A DNA stretch of 64,000 nt from an uncultured Dysosmobacter sp. (GCA_947625655.1 CANQPD010000009.1:1-64000), one strand, 5' to 3'. Positions 45,490-55,845 are shown, counted from the first letter of the stretch. Notes: generated from the sequence alone by a model not told the origin. Made by a program: numbers and translations.

Positions 45490-48400
45490 TCAGATGCTGA
45501 AATATTCCTTGGCAGACTCGAACAGATGCAGGTCGTAGCTGCCGGGGACGTTCCGGTACAGGCCCGGGCCGGTGCGCTCGCTGTGGCCCATCTTGCCCAG
45601 GACACGGCCGTCGGGGGAGAGGATACCCTCCACCGCCCAGACGGAGCCGTTGGGGTTGAAGTCCACATCCATGGTGGGCACGCCGCTGAGGTCCACATAC
45701 TGGGTGGCGATCTGGCCGTTTTCCGCCAGCTTCGCCAGCAGCTCGGAATTGCACAGGAACCGGCCCTCGCCGTGGGAGATGGGCACATTCACGATGTCGC
45801 CCACCTGGACCCTGGACAGCCAGGGGGAGCGGTTGGAGGCGATGCGGGTGCGGACGATCTTGGACTGGTGGCGGCCGATGACGTTATAGCTCAGAGTGGG
45901 GCAGGCGTCGTCGGTGTCGATGATCTCGCCGTAGGGCACCAGGCCCAGCTTGATGAGGGCCTGGAAGCCGTTGCAGATGCCCAGCATCAATCCGTCCCGG
46001 TTTTTCAGCAGGTCGTGAGTGGCGTCCTTCACCGCCGGGTTGCGGAAGAAGGCGGTGATGAACTTGCCGGAGCCGTCGGGCTCGTCGCCGCCGGAGAAGC
46101 CGCCGGGGATGAAGACGATCTGGCTGTCCTGGGCGGCCCTGGCGAAGCGCTCCACGGAGTCGGCCACGCCCTGGGCGGACTGGTTGTTCAGCACCAGGAT
46201 CTCCGGCTCCAGCCCGGCGCGAAGGGCGGCCCGGGCGCTGTCGTATTCGCAGTTGCTGCCGGGGAACACGGGGATCAGGATTTTGGGCTTCGCCGCGCCG
46301 ATCTTGGGGGCGGCGCGGGTGACGGCGGGGGCCTCCAGCACGGGGACGGCCTCAGGGGCCGGGGCGGTGCGGTTGGGGTAGATATCCTCCAGCACGCCCT
46401 CGTTCAGGGCCAGCAGCTCGTCGATGGAGGCGGCGTCGCCGCTGAGAGCTACCACCGGCTCTGCCGTGGTGATGCCGAAGCGGGCGGCATAGGGGCTGTC
46501 CACATCCTCGGTCAGTTCCGCCAGGATAGCGCCGGGCCACAGGGAGTAGCTGTCCCAGAAGCCGTCGGCCTCCTCCTTTTCGGCGGTGAAGCCGATCCGA
46601 TTGCCGAAGGACATGTTCACGATGCCCTCCGCCACGCACCGCTCCACGGCCCAGGCGGCCTTGACCTTGCCGGCCTTGTGGAGCGCGGAGAACGCGTCCC
46701 AGGCGGCTTTCTGCGCTTCAGCCGAATCGTTCTCCGGCGCGAACAGATACACGGGATGGCCCGCCTCCTTGAATTCCGGAGACAGCACATTGCCGGCCTT
46801 GGTGGGGGCGATGGCGAAGGAGATCAGGGTGGGGGGCACGTCCATGTCCAGGAAGGAGCCGGACATGGAGTCCTTGCCGCCGATAGCGGCCACACCCAGA
46901 TTCAACTGGGCGTCTAGGGCGCCCAGCAGGGCAGAGAAGGGCTTGCCCCAGCGGGCAGGGTCCTCCCGCAGCTTTTCAAAATACTCCTGGAAGGTCAGAT
47001 AGGCGTCGTGATAGTCGCAGCCCGCGGCCACCAGCTTGGCAATGGAGGTGACGACGGCCTGATAGGCGCCAGTGTAGGGGTCGGCAGACATAACCTCCGG
47101 CTCAAAGCCCCAGGCCATGACGGAGCAGTCCTCCGTCTCCTGGCCCGGCAGCACCGGCAGCAGGGCCGCCATGGCCTGGGCCGGGGTGCGCTGCGTCCTG
47201 CCGCCGAAGGGCATCAGCACGGAGCCCGCGCCGATGGTGGCGTCGAACCGCTCGCCAAGTCCCCGGCGGGAGGCGCACTGCAGGCTGGAGGCCATGGCCC
47301 GCAGGCTTCCGAACCGGTCCTGATCCCAGGCGCGGTCCTTGGCGGCCACGCTGACGGTGGTGTGCTTGTCCGCGCCGTTGGTGTCCAGGAAGGCGCGGCT
47401 CAGGTCCACGATGGTGCTGCCGTTCCACTTCATGACCATGCGGGGGCTCTCGGTGACCACGGCCACCTGATAGGCCTCCAGGTTCTCTTTCTCAGCGGCG
47501 GCGATGAAGGCGGCGGCGTTTTCGGGAGCGACCACCACGGCCATGCGCTCCTGGGACTCGGAGATGGCCAGCTCCGTGCCGTCCAGACCCTCGTATTTTT
47601 TCCGTACGGCGTCCAGATTGATCTCCAGACCCGCCGCCAGCTCGCCGATGGCGACGGACACGCCGCCCGCGCCGAAGTCATTGCAGCGCTTGATGAGCTT
47701 GGTGACGCTGCCGTCCCGGAACAGCCGCTGGATCTTCCGCTCCTCGGGGGCGTTGCCCTTTTGGACCTCGGAGGCCATGGTGGTCAGGGACTTGCGGTTG
47801 TGGCTCTTGGAGGAGCCGGTGGCGCCGCCGATACCGTCCCGGCCGGTGCGGCCGCCCAGCAGGATCACCACGTCGCCGGGGGCAGGGCGCTCCCGGACCA
47901 CGTTCTCCGCGGGAGCTGCGCCGACCACGGCGCCGACCTCCAGGTGCTTGGCGATGTAGCCGGGGTGGTAGATCTCAGAGACGATGCCGGTGGCAAGGCC
48001 GATCTGGTTGCCGTAGGAGGAGTAGCCAGCGGCTGCCGTCTGGGCCAGCTTCCGCTGGGGCAGCTTGCCGGGGATGGTCTCGCCCACCGGGGTACGGGGG
48101 TCGCCGCAGCCGGTGACCCGCATGGCCTGGTAGACATAGGCCCGGCCGGACAGGGGGTCCCGGATGCAGCCGCCGATGCAGGTGGCCGCGCCGCCGAAGG
48201 GCTCGATCTCCGTGGGGTGGTTGTGGGTCTCGTTCTTGAACATCAGCAGCCAGTCCTGCTCCTCGCCGTCCACCGTGGCGGCGACGTGGATGGAGCAGGC
48301 GTTGATCTCCTCGCTCTGATCCAGGTTCCGGAGCAGGCCCCGCTTTTTCAGCACCTTCGCGCCGATGGTGCCGATATCCATCAGGGTCTGGGGCCGGACG

Positions 48401-49188
48401 GTTGCCTTCTCGGGACCGTAGACCTCCTCCCGGGCGGCCAGATACCGCGCATAGGCGGCTTTGGTGGCTTCGTCCAGGATCTCCACGGCGTCGATGTGGG
48501 TGGAGAAGGTGGTGTGGCGGCAGTGGTCGGACCAGTAGGTGTCCACCACCCGGACCTCCGTGATGGTGGGGTCCCGGCCCTCGTCGTCCCGGAAGTGGGC
48601 CTGGAGGAACTTCAGATCGTCCAGGTCCATGGCCAGGCCCAGCTTGTCCAGCAGGGCGGCCAGACCCGCCTCATCCAGGGCGGTGAAGCCGGTGATGGTC
48701 TCCACGGTGGTGGGGATGTCGTACTCCATTTGCAGGGTCTCCACCGTTTCCAGTCCCGCCTCCCGGGCCTCCACGGGGTTGATGACGTAGTGCTTGATCT
48801 TATCCACGTCGGCGGGGATCAGCTCGCCGGAGAGGAGATAGACCCTGGCGGTGCGGACGGCGGGGCGGTCTCCCTGGGTCATCAGCTGGATGCACTGGCT
48901 GGCGGAGTCCGCCCGCTGGTCGAACTGGCCGGGCAGGTACTCCACGGCGAAAGCGGTATAGTCCCCGGCGGGCAGGGCGGCGGTGGCGTCGTCCACCTGG
49001 GGCTCGGAGAACACGGTCTGCACGGCCCGGTGGAAGGTGGCCTCGTCCAGGCCCTCCACGTCATAGCGGTTGATGAGCCGCAGCCCTGTCAGGGAGGAGA
49101 TGCCCAGCAGGGAGCGCAGCTCGTTCAGCAGCGCGGCGGCCTCCTGCCGCAGGGCGGGCTTTTTCTCTACATAGATGCGTCTTACCAT
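45490..49188 (-). CDS. purL: phosphoribosylformylglycinamidine synthase (single chain)
   Basis: A 1232-aa fused PurL that uses ATP and glutamine to form FGAM. The N-terminal linker region precedes two AIRS-like halves (KNETHNHPTEIEPFGG; GGRTGRDGIGGATGSS). The C-terminal glutamine amidotransferase (about 985-1232) has the nucleophile in LGICNGFQAL and the His/Glu pair in PISHGEGRF. The single-chain form is unlike the PurS/Q/L system of Bacillus but common in Clostridia. Its ATG abuts the purD stop, with no gap. Confidence 0.97.
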   Translation of the reverse strand: MVRRIYVEKKPALRQEAAALLNELRSLLGISSLTGLRLINRYDVEGLDEATFHRAVQTVFSEPQVDDATAALPAGDYTAFAVEYLPGQFDQRADSASQCIQLMTQGDRPAVRTARVYLLSGELIPADVDKIKHYVINPVEAREAGLETVETLQMEYDIPTTVETITGFTALDEAGLAALLDKLGLAMDLDDLKFLQAHFRDDEGRDPTITEVRVVDTYWSDHCRHTTFSTHIDAVEILDEATKAAYARYLAAREEVYGPEKATVRPQTLMDIGTIGAKVLKKRGLLRNLDQSEEINACSIHVAATVDGEEQDWLLMFKNETHNHPTEIEPFGGAATCIGGCIRDPLSGRAYVYQAMRVTGCGDPRTPVGETIPGKLPQRKLAQTAAAGYSSYGNQIGLATGIVSEIYHPGYIAKHLEVGAVVGAAPAENVVRERPAPGDVVILLGGRTGRDGIGGATGSSKSHNRKSLTTMASEVQKGNAPEERKIQRLFRDGSVTKLIKRCNDFGAGGVSVAIGELAAGLEINLDAVRKKYEGLDGTELAISESQERMAVVVAPENAAAFIAAAEKENLEAYQVAVVTESPRMVMKWNGSTIVDLSRAFLDTNGADKHTTVSVAAKDRAWDQDRFGSLRAMASSLQCASRRGLGERFDATIGAGSVLMPFGGRTQRTPAQAMAALLPVLPGQETEDCSVMAWGFEPEVMSADPYTGAYQAVVTSIAKLVAAGCDYHDAYLTFQEYFEKLREDPARWGKPFSALLGALDAQLNLGVAAIGGKDSMSGSFLDMDVPPTLISFAIAPTKAGNVLSPEFKEAGHPVYLFAPENDSAEAQKAAWDAFSALHKAGKVKAAWAVERCVAEGIVNMSFGNRIGFTAEKEEADGFWDSYSLWPGAILAELTEDVDSPYAARFGITTAEPVVALSGDAASIDELLALNEGVLEDIYPNRTAPAPEAVPVLEAPAVTRAAPKIGAAKPKILIPVFPGSNCEYDSARAALRAGLEPEILVLNNQSAQGVADSVERFARAAQDSQIVFIPGGFSGGDEPDGSGKFITAFFRNPAVKDATHDLLKNRDGLMLGICNGFQALIKLGLVPYGEIIDTDDACPTLSYNVIGRHQSKIVRTRIASNRSPWLSRVQVGDIVNVPISHGEGRFLCNSELLAKLAENGQIATQYVDLSGVPTMDVDFNPNGSVWAVEGILSPDGRVLGKMGHSERTGPGLYRNVPGSYDLHLFESAKEYFSI

Positions 49189-50472
49189 TTACTGTCCCTC
49201 CATAGCGGCCAGCGCGCGGCGGCCGATGTCATGGCGCAGGTATTTGCCTTCAAAATCCACGGTCTCCGCCGCGGCGTAGGCGTCCGCCAGGGCCTCCTTC
49301 AGCGTGGGGGCCGTGGCGGTGACGCCCAGCACCCGGCCGCCGCTGGTGACGAGGCGGCCCTCGCCGTCCAGCTTGTCCCCGGCGTGGTAGAGGGTGACAT
49401 TGGCGGGCAGGCCCTCGGGGAAGGTCATGACCTTCCCCTTTTCATAGTGGCTGGGGTAGCCGCCGGAAGCCAGGATGACGCAGGCGGCGGCGCCGTCGTG
49501 CCATTCGACTTCCAGTTCGCCCAGGGTCTCATTCTCCACGGCCTGCATGATGGTCAGCAGGTCGGTCTTCAGCAGGGGCAGCACCACCTGGGTCTCCGGG
49601 TCGCCGAAGCGGCAGTTGTACTCGATGACCTTGGGGCCGTCGGGGGTGATCATGAGGCCGAAGTACAGGCAGCCCTTGAAGGGGCAGCCCTCCGCCCGCA
49701 TGGCGGCAAGCGTCGGCAGGAAGATGGTGTCCATGCAGACCCGCGCCACCTCGGCGGTGTAATAGGGGTTGGGGGCCACGGTGCCCATGCCGCCGGTGTT
49801 CAATCCGGTGTCGTTGTCCCCGGCCCGCTTGTGGTCCATGGAGGACACCATGGGCGCGATGGCGGTGCCGTCGGTAAAGGCCAGCACGCTGACCTCCGGG
49901 CCGGTGAGGAATTCCTCAATGACGATCTCATTGCCGGAGTCGCCGAAAGCCCTGTCCTCCATGATGGTCTTGACGGCAGCCTCGGCCTCGTCCAGATCCT
50001 GGGGGATCAGCACGCCCTTGCCCAGGGCCAGGCCATCGGCCTTGATGACAATGGGGAAGGAGGCGGTTTTCAGGTATTCCAGCGCCGCCTTGGGGTCATC
50101 GAAGACCTCATAGCCGGCGGTGGGGATGCCGTATTTTTTCATCAGGTTTTTGGAAAAGACCTTGCTGGCCTCGATGCGGGCGGCCTTGGCGATTGGTCCA
50201 AAGCAGGGGATGCCCGCCTCGTGGAGCTTATCCACGCAGCCCAGGGCCAGGGGGTCGTCCGGCGCCACCACGGCAAAGTCGATGGCGTGGGACCTGGCGA
50301 AGTCCACAATGGCGGGGATATCCTTGGCGCCGATCTCGGGGACGCAGACGGCGTCCTGGGCGATGCCGCCGTTGCCGGGGAGGGCGTAGACCGTCTCCAC
50401 CGCGGGATTTTCCTTTAATTTTTGAATGATAGCGTGTTCGCGGCCGCCGCCGCCAACGACGAGAAGTTTCAT
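49189..50472 (-). CDS. purD: phosphoribosylamine-glycine ligase
   Basis: A 427-aa ATP-grasp enzyme making GAR in the second purine step. Motifs: VVGGGGREHAI at the start, IVIKADGLALGKGV for ATP binding, and YNCRFGDPETQ near the metal site. It lies between the four-helix-bundle gene and purL in the operon. Confidence 0.97.
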   Translation of the reverse strand: MKLLVVGGGGREHAIIQKLKENPAVETVYALPGNGGIAQDAVCVPEIGAKDIPAIVDFARSHAIDFAVVAPDDPLALGCVDKLHEAGIPCFGPIAKAARIEASKVFSKNLMKKYGIPTAGYEVFDDPKAALEYLKTASFPIVIKADGLALGKGVLIPQDLDEAEAAVKTIMEDRAFGDSGNEIVIEEFLTGPEVSVLAFTDGTAIAPMVSSMDHKRAGDNDTGLNTGGMGTVAPNPYYTAEVARVCMDTIFLPTLAAMRAEGCPFKGCLYFGLMITPDGPKVIEYNCRFGDPETQVVLPLLKTDLLTIMQAVENETLGELEVEWHDGAAACVILASGGYPSHYEKGKVMTFPEGLPANVTLYHAGDKLDGEGRLVTSGGRVLGVTATAPTLKEALADAYAAAETVDFEGKYLRHDIGRRALAAMEGQ

Positions 50473-50494
50473 CTTGTCACAGCCTTTCTGGTGA

Positions 50495-50923
50495 GATAAG
50501 AGATAAGGGATAAAAGATAAAAGATATTTTAGCCGCAGGATTTGATGGAAGCGACCAGAATACGCCGGAGTTCTTCACAATCCCCCAAAAGCGACTCGTA
50601 TAAATTGTCGGGAAGGTAATCACAGGCGTGCAGCAGTTCCAGCCAATACAGGGTCTCTGCGCATTCCTTCAGAGCGATGCGCAGCTTTGCTGCGAAATCT
50701 TTCCGGCTGCTGCCATAAACCGCTTCCGTGATATTTGCGCCAATACTGGTCCCACTGCGCAGAATTTGCTTGGATAAAACGAATTCCTTGCGCTCAGAGC
50801 AGAGGTGTTGACAAAGCCAGACGATTCGAATAGCAAAAGCCATACTTTTTTCTCTGGCAATACTGTTGGCCGACATCCCCGCTCCCCCTATCTGTTATCT
50901 CTTATCTTTTCACTTTTATCTGT
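50495..50923. mobile_element. heptamer-bounded element 2 carrying a four-helix-bundle gene
   Basis: The left border is GATAAGA, GATAAGG, GATAAAA, GATAAAA, GATATTT (50495-50529); the right border (50889-50923) is its inverted counterpart, reading AGATAAAAGTGAAAAGATAAGAGATAA on the minus strand over two runs. The 115-aa gene fills the middle. The unit separates purH-type and purD genes that otherwise follow closely. It probably inserted as a cassette. Confidence 0.65.
50529..50876 (-). CDS. four helix bundle protein
   Basis: A 115-aa helical protein of the 23S-rRNA-intervening-sequence/four-helix-bundle (bAvd-like) family: SKQILRSGTSIGANITEA and FAAKLRIALKECAETLYWLELL are characteristic. These genes occur as scattered inserts; related proteins assist diversity-generating retroelements, but no reverse transcriptase is here. 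GGGGGAG precedes ATG. It is bounded by heptamer repeats and sits in the purine operon with no purine link. Confidence 0.9.
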   Translation of the reverse strand: MSANSIAREKSMAFAIRIVWLCQHLCSERKEFVLSKQILRSGTSIGANITEAVYGSSRKDFAAKLRIALKECAETLYWLELLHACDYLPDNLYESLLGDCEELRRILVASIKSCG

Positions 50924-52102
50924 TTAGTGGTGGAACAATCTCATGCCCGTGAAGCACATAGTGATGCCGTACTTGTTGGCCGTGGCGATCACATGGTCGT
51001 CCCGGATGGAGCCGCCGGGTTCTGCGATGTACTGCACGCCGCTCTTTCTGGCCCGCTCCACGTTGTCGCCGAAGGGGAAGAAGGCGTCGGAGCCCACGGT
51101 GACACCGGACTGGGTGGCGATCCAGGCCTTTTTCTCCTCCGCCGTCAGCACCTCGGGGCGTACCTTGAAGGTGTTCTGCCACACGCCCTCGGCCAGGATG
51201 TCCTCGTACTCGTCGGAGGTATAGATGTCGATGGCGTTGTCCCGGTCGGGGCGGCGGATGTTGTCCACAAACTGCAGGCCCAGAACCTTGGGATGCTGCC
51301 GCAGATACCAGTTGTCCGCCTTCTGGCCCGCCAGGCGGGTGCAGTGGATGCGGCTCTGCTGGCCCGCGCCCACGCCGATGGCCTGGCCGTCCTTCACATA
51401 GCAGACGGAGTTGGACTGGGTGTATTTCAGGGTGATGAGGGCCACGATCATGTCGATCTTGGCGGCCTCGGGCAGATCCTTGTTCTCCGTGACGATGTTG
51501 CTCAGCAGTTCCTCATCAATTTTAAAATTGTTCCGGCCCTGCTGGAAGGTGACGCCGAACACGTCCTTATACTCCTGGGGGGCGGGGACATAGTCCGGGT
51601 CGATTCTCACCACGTTGTAGCCGCCCTTTTTCTTGGTTTTCAGGATCTCCAGGGCCTCGTCGGTGTAGCCGGGGGCGATGACGCCGTCGGACACCTCGGC
51701 CTTCAGGTAATTGGCGGTGGCGGCGTCGCACACATCGGAAAGGGCCGCCCAGTCGCCGTAGGAGCACAGCCGGTCGGCGCCCCGGGCCCGGATGTAGGCG
51801 CAGGCGATGGGGGAGAGCTCCGCGCCGTCCTCCACAAAGTAGATCTTCTTATCCACATCGCTGAGGGGCAGGCCCACGGCGGCGCCAGCGGGGGAGACGT
51901 GCTTGAAGCTGGCGGCGGAGGGCAGGCCGGTGGCGGCCTTCAGCTCCCGCACCAGCTGCCAGGAGTTGAAGGCGTCCAGGAAGTTGATGTACCCCGGCTT
52001 GCCGTTCAGCACGGTGATGGGCAGGTCGCCGCCGTCCCGCATGAAGATGCGGGAGGGCTTTTGATTGGGGTTGCAGCCGTATTTCAGTTCCAGTTCGTTC
52101 AA
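50924..52102 (-). CDS. purH: AICAR formyltransferase (PurH C-terminal type, stand-alone)
   Basis: A 392-aa enzyme with only the AICAR transformylase domain; the IMP cyclohydrolase part of bifunctional PurH is absent. Motifs: ELKYGCNPNQKP at the start, AASFKHVSPAGAAVG, and GSDAFFPFGDNVERA. It formylates AICAR to FAICAR, so the last ring closure needs a separate cyclohydrolase (such as PurO), not seen in this window. It begins 3 nt after the SUKH gene. Confidence 0.92.
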   Translation of the reverse strand: MNELELKYGCNPNQKPSRIFMRDGGDLPITVLNGKPGYINFLDAFNSWQLVRELKAATGLPSAASFKHVSPAGAAVGLPLSDVDKKIYFVEDGAELSPIACAYIRARGADRLCSYGDWAALSDVCDAATANYLKAEVSDGVIAPGYTDEALEILKTKKKGGYNVVRIDPDYVPAPQEYKDVFGVTFQQGRNNFKIDEELLSNIVTENKDLPEAAKIDMIVALITLKYTQSNSVCYVKDGQAIGVGAGQQSRIHCTRLAGQKADNWYLRQHPKVLGLQFVDNIRRPDRDNAIDIYTSDEYEDILAEGVWQNTFKVRPEVLTAEEKKAWIATQSGVTVGSDAFFPFGDNVERARKSGVQYIAEPGGSIRDDHVIATANKYGITMCFTGMRLFHH

Positions 52103-52105
52103 GGT

Positions 52106-52717
52106 TCAGCACTCCTTTTCCGGGAGCAGGAAAAGCTGCTCCATATAGTCTTTGAAATTGTACGCCACCGGCTCCAACGGGGGAAGCAGATCCTCCCGGC
52201 TGATGGGCGCACCCGACTGGGACAGGTCAAAAAATTTCATGTCATCGATCTGGACCACCGGGCAGCGGTCCTCCTCCGGCATGTTGGCAAGGTCGATGCA
52301 GCGGAGGAAAGAGCCCCCGCTCTCGCCGCTCCACCAGGCGAAGGGGAGAAGCCCGGCCTGGAACAGGACGGGGTCCCGCATGGTGCCGGCAAAATCCTCC
52401 AGCGGCCGGTCGCTCCGCTGGGTAAAATAGCCGTTTCCGAAGAAGTGGCAGCAGGTGGACAGGGCCGTGCGCAGCAGAGAGGGAAACCGGAGGCCGAATT
52501 CCCGTTCCAGCGCGTCCAGCTCTTCGGCGGTGACGGGGGAGGGGATCAGCTTCCACTGGGGCCAGCCCCGCTCGTCCGCAAGGCCGGTCCGCATATCCGC
52601 GGGTACAGCAGGCACCGTGGGGCGCACCATACCCTCCTTCGAACCGGCCTGTTCCAGCGTGCGATACTGTGTTTCGTAGCAATGCCGCACAAAGGCGGCC
52701 TGTTCGGCTTGCGTCAT
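52106..52717 (-). CDS. SMI1/KNR4 (SUKH) family protein
   Basis: A 203-aa protein with a SUKH fold signature SPVTAEELDALEREFGLRFP at about 60-79, then a region with FFGNGYF and LLPFAWWSGESGG typical of the family, which often reports acidic loop surfaces. SUKH proteins commonly act as immunity proteins to polymorphic toxins. Here it lies inside the purine operon between purN and purH, with no toxin gene nearby. Its role is unknown. Confidence 0.82.
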   Translation of the reverse strand: MTQAEQAAFVRHCYETQYRTLEQAGSKEGMVRPTVPAVPADMRTGLADERGWPQWKLIPSPVTAEELDALEREFGLRFPSLLRTALSTCCHFFGNGYFTQRSDRPLEDFAGTMRDPVLFQAGLLPFAWWSGESGGSFLRCIDLANMPEEDRCPVVQIDDMKFFDLSQSGAPISREDLLPPLEPVAYNFKDYMEQLFLLPEKEC

Positions 52718-52721
52718 ACGG

Positions 52722-53327
52722 TCATCCCTCCGCGATTTGTTTACATAACATCTCCGCGGCCTGGGGCAGGAGGATCCATTCCGCCTGCTCCATCACCCGG
52801 CGCTGGAGCGTCTCCGCCGTGTCGCTTGGCAGGATCTCCACCGCCTTTTGCAGCAAAATGCGGCCGCCGTCGGGGATCTCGTTCACCAGGTGGACGGTGG
52901 CGCCGGTGACCTTCACGCCCCGGGCCAGAGCGGCCTCGTGGACCTTCAGGCCGTACATCCCCTTGCCGCAGAAGGAGGGGATCAGGGACGGATGGACGTT
53001 GAGGATGCGCTCCGGCCACTGTTTCACAAAGTGCGCAGACAGGATGGACAGGAAGCCTGCCAGGACGATGACATCCACCTGGAATTCCGCCAGCTTTACG
53101 GCGATGTTGGCCTCAAAGCCCTCCTGGCTCAGCTGTTTTCTGGGGATGGCGACGCCGGGCACGCCATGGTTGGCGGCCCGGGTCAGGGCGTAGGCGCTCT
53201 CGTTGCTGGCGATGACCAGCACGATCTCTCCGTGGGGGATGGCGCCGCGCTCCTGGGCGTTCAGCAGGGCCTCCAGGTTGGTGCCGCCGCCGGAGACGAA
53301 CACGGCGATCCGGGCTTTTTTCAGCAT
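52722..53327 (-). CDS. purN: GAR formyltransferase
   Basis: A 201-aa folate-dependent enzyme that formylates GAR. Motifs: VFVSGGGTNLEALL for the phosphate site, ILNVHPSLIPSFCGKGMYG (catalytic His in HPSL), and VTGATVHLVNEIPDGG with the catalytic Asp. It overlaps the purM stop region by 7 nt, so translation is coupled. Confidence 0.97.
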   Translation of the reverse strand: MLKKARIAVFVSGGGTNLEALLNAQERGAIPHGEIVLVIASNESAYALTRAANHGVPGVAIPRKQLSQEGFEANIAVKLAEFQVDVIVLAGFLSILSAHFVKQWPERILNVHPSLIPSFCGKGMYGLKVHEAALARGVKVTGATVHLVNEIPDGGRILLQKAVEILPSDTAETLQRRVMEQAEWILLPQAAEMLCKQIAEG

Positions 53328-54355
53328 AGCGTCACCCGCTCGTCGCCTTCCACGATCTCGCCGATGACATAGGCGTCACAGCCCTCGGCCTTCAGAGCGG
53401 CCAGGGCCCTGTCGGCGTCCTCCTTGGACACAATGACGGTCATGCCCACGCCCATGTTGTAGGTGTTGAACATGTCGTGCTCGGGGATGCCGCCCATGCG
53501 CTGGAGCATGGAGAAGATAGGCGGGGTCTTGAGGGCCGCCTTTTCGATTTTTGCGGTCAGGCCGTCCGGCAGGCAGCGGGGGATATTTTCAAAGAAGCCG
53601 CCGCCGGTGATGTGGCTGACGCCCTTGACGGTGACAGCCTCCATGCAGCGCAGGACGGGCTTGACATAGATGACGGTGGGTTCCAGCAGGGCCTCGCCCA
53701 GGGTGCGGCCCAGCTCGGGGCAGTGGAGGGTCAGATTGGCGTGCTCCACGTTGAAGACCTTGCGCACCAGGGAATAGCCGTTGGAGTGGATGCCGCTGGA
53801 GGGCAGGGCCAGGATGACGTCCCCGGCCCGCATGGCGCTGTGGTCGATGACCTTGGGCTTGTCCACGATGCCGACGGAGAAGCCCGCCAGGTCGTAGTCG
53901 TCGGCGGACATGACGCCGGGATGCTCGGCGGTCTCGCCGCCGATGAGGGCGCAGCCCGCCTGGACGCAGCCTTCCGCCACGCCGGAGACCAGAGTGGCCA
54001 CCTTGACGGGGTCGTTTTTGCCGATGGCGATGTAATCCAGGAAAAACAGGGGCTTTGCGCCGCAGCAGATAATGTCGTTGACACACATGGCCACGCAGTC
54101 GATGCCCACGGTGTCGTGCTTGCCCAGCAGCTGGGCAATGCGGATCTTGGTGCCAACGCCGTCGGTGCCGGAGACCAGCACCGGCTCCTTCATACCGGCC
54201 AGATCGGGGGCAAACAGGCCGCCAAAACCGCCGATGTCGGACACCACGCCGGCGATCTCTGTGCGGGCGACGTGCTCCTTCATCAGCCGCACGCCCTCGT
54301 AGCCGGCCTCAATGTTGACGCCGGCCTCCCGATAGCTGTCAGAAAAACTACGCAT
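53321..54355 (-). CDS. purM: AIR synthetase
   Basis: A 344-aa enzyme closing the imidazole ring to form AIR from FGAM. Signature parts: DSYREAGVNIEAGYEGV at the start, SGTDGVGTKIRIAQ, and GIDCVAMCVNDIICCGAKP. The ATG at 54355 overlaps the purF end by 8 nt; a longer reading frame to 54391 lies wholly in purF and is not preferred. Confidence 0.96.
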   Translation of the reverse strand: MRSFSDSYREAGVNIEAGYEGVRLMKEHVARTEIAGVVSDIGGFGGLFAPDLAGMKEPVLVSGTDGVGTKIRIAQLLGKHDTVGIDCVAMCVNDIICCGAKPLFFLDYIAIGKNDPVKVATLVSGVAEGCVQAGCALIGGETAEHPGVMSADDYDLAGFSVGIVDKPKVIDHSAMRAGDVILALPSSGIHSNGYSLVRKVFNVEHANLTLHCPELGRTLGEALLEPTVIYVKPVLRCMEAVTVKGVSHITGGGFFENIPRCLPDGLTAKIEKAALKTPPIFSMLQRMGGIPEHDMFNTYNMGVGMTVIVSKEDADRALAALKAEGCDAYVIGEIVEGDERVTLC

Positions 54356-55845
54356 GCTGCTCTTTCGTCCTTTCACTGATCTTGCATTCAAAGCGGTCCT
54401 TGCCGCCGTCCTTGGGGATGGCGGTGGGATAGCCGCCGCCGAAGCAGGCGGTGCAGAAGCCGCCCGGGGTGTTGTCCGCCAGCTTCACCACGTCGTTCAG
54501 GCTGAGATAGCCCAGGGAGTCCACGCCGATGATTTTGGCGATCTCCTCCACGGTATGGTGGTTGGCGATGAGCTTGTTGGGGTCGTCGATGTCGGTGCCG
54601 TAGTAGCAGGCCGCCACAAAGGGCGGGGCGCTGACCCGCATGTGGATCTCCCTGGCCCCGGCCTTGCGCAGCAGGTCGATGGTCCGGCGGCAGGTGGTGC
54701 CCCGGACGATGGAGTCGTCGATCAGCACCACCCGCTTGCCCTCCACCACCGAGCGGATGGGGTTCAGCTTGATGTTGACCTCGTTTTCCCGCATGGCCTG
54801 AGTGGGGGAGATGAAGGTGCGGCCGATGTACTTGTTCTTGATAAAGCCCATGCCGTAGGGGATGCCGGACTGCCGGGCATAGCCCAGGGCGGCGTCCAGG
54901 CCGGAGTCCGGCACGCCGATGACGATGTCCGCCTGGACGGGGTGTTCCAGCGCCAGGAAGGCGCCGGCCCGCTGGCGGGCGATGTGGACGCTGCTGCCGT
55001 CAATGACGGAGTCCGGCCGGGCGAAGTAGATGAACTCGAAGACGCACAGCTTTTTGGGGGCCTTGCCGCAGTGGCTGGTGTCGGATTTCACGCCGTTTTT
55101 GTCCACCACCACGATCTCTCCGGGCAGTACGTCCCGCTCAAACCGGGCGCCGATGGCGTCCAGGGCGCAGGACTCAGAGGCGAACACCACGGACCCGTCC
55201 TTCAGCCTTCCCATGCACAGGGGCCGGAAGCCGTTGGGGTCCCGGGCGGCAATGAGCTTGCTGGGGGAGGAGATGACCAGGGAGTAGGCCCCCACGATGC
55301 GGTCCATGGCGGCGGAGACGGCGGCCTCGATAGAGGGGGTCCGCAGCCGCTCCTGGACGATGATGTAGGCGATGACCTCGGAGTCCGTGGTGGTCTGGAA
55401 GATGGAGCCCCTGCTCTCCAGCTCGCTTCGCAGCTCCAGGGAGTTGGTCAGGTTGCCGTTGTGGGCCAGGGCCATCCGGCCCTTGTAGTGGTTCACCACG
55501 ATGGGCTGGACGTTCCGCTTGTTGTCGGAGCCGGTGGTGCCGTAGCGCACATGGCCCACGGCGATGTTGCCGGTGCCGAGGGATGCCAGCCGCTGGGCGG
55601 GGAACACCTCGCTGACCAGACCCACGTCCCGGTAGGAGGTGAACAGGCCGTCGTCATTCACCACGATGCCGGCGCTCTCCTGGCCCCGGTGCTGCAGGGC
55701 GTAAAGGGCGTAATAGGCCAGGGAGGCCACATCGGCCGCGGCGGGGGAATAGACGCCGAAGACGCCGCATTCCTCGTGAATGTGGCGCTCCGGAAAACCG
55801 GCGGGGGGCGTCTCTCCCTTGAGACGGCCCGGCCGGGACTCATAT

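Noticed and set aside
47008..50418. 1136-codon plus-strand frame opposite purL and purD
   Set aside because: Shadow of conserved purine genes; composition is Gly/His/Val repeats without domain signals.
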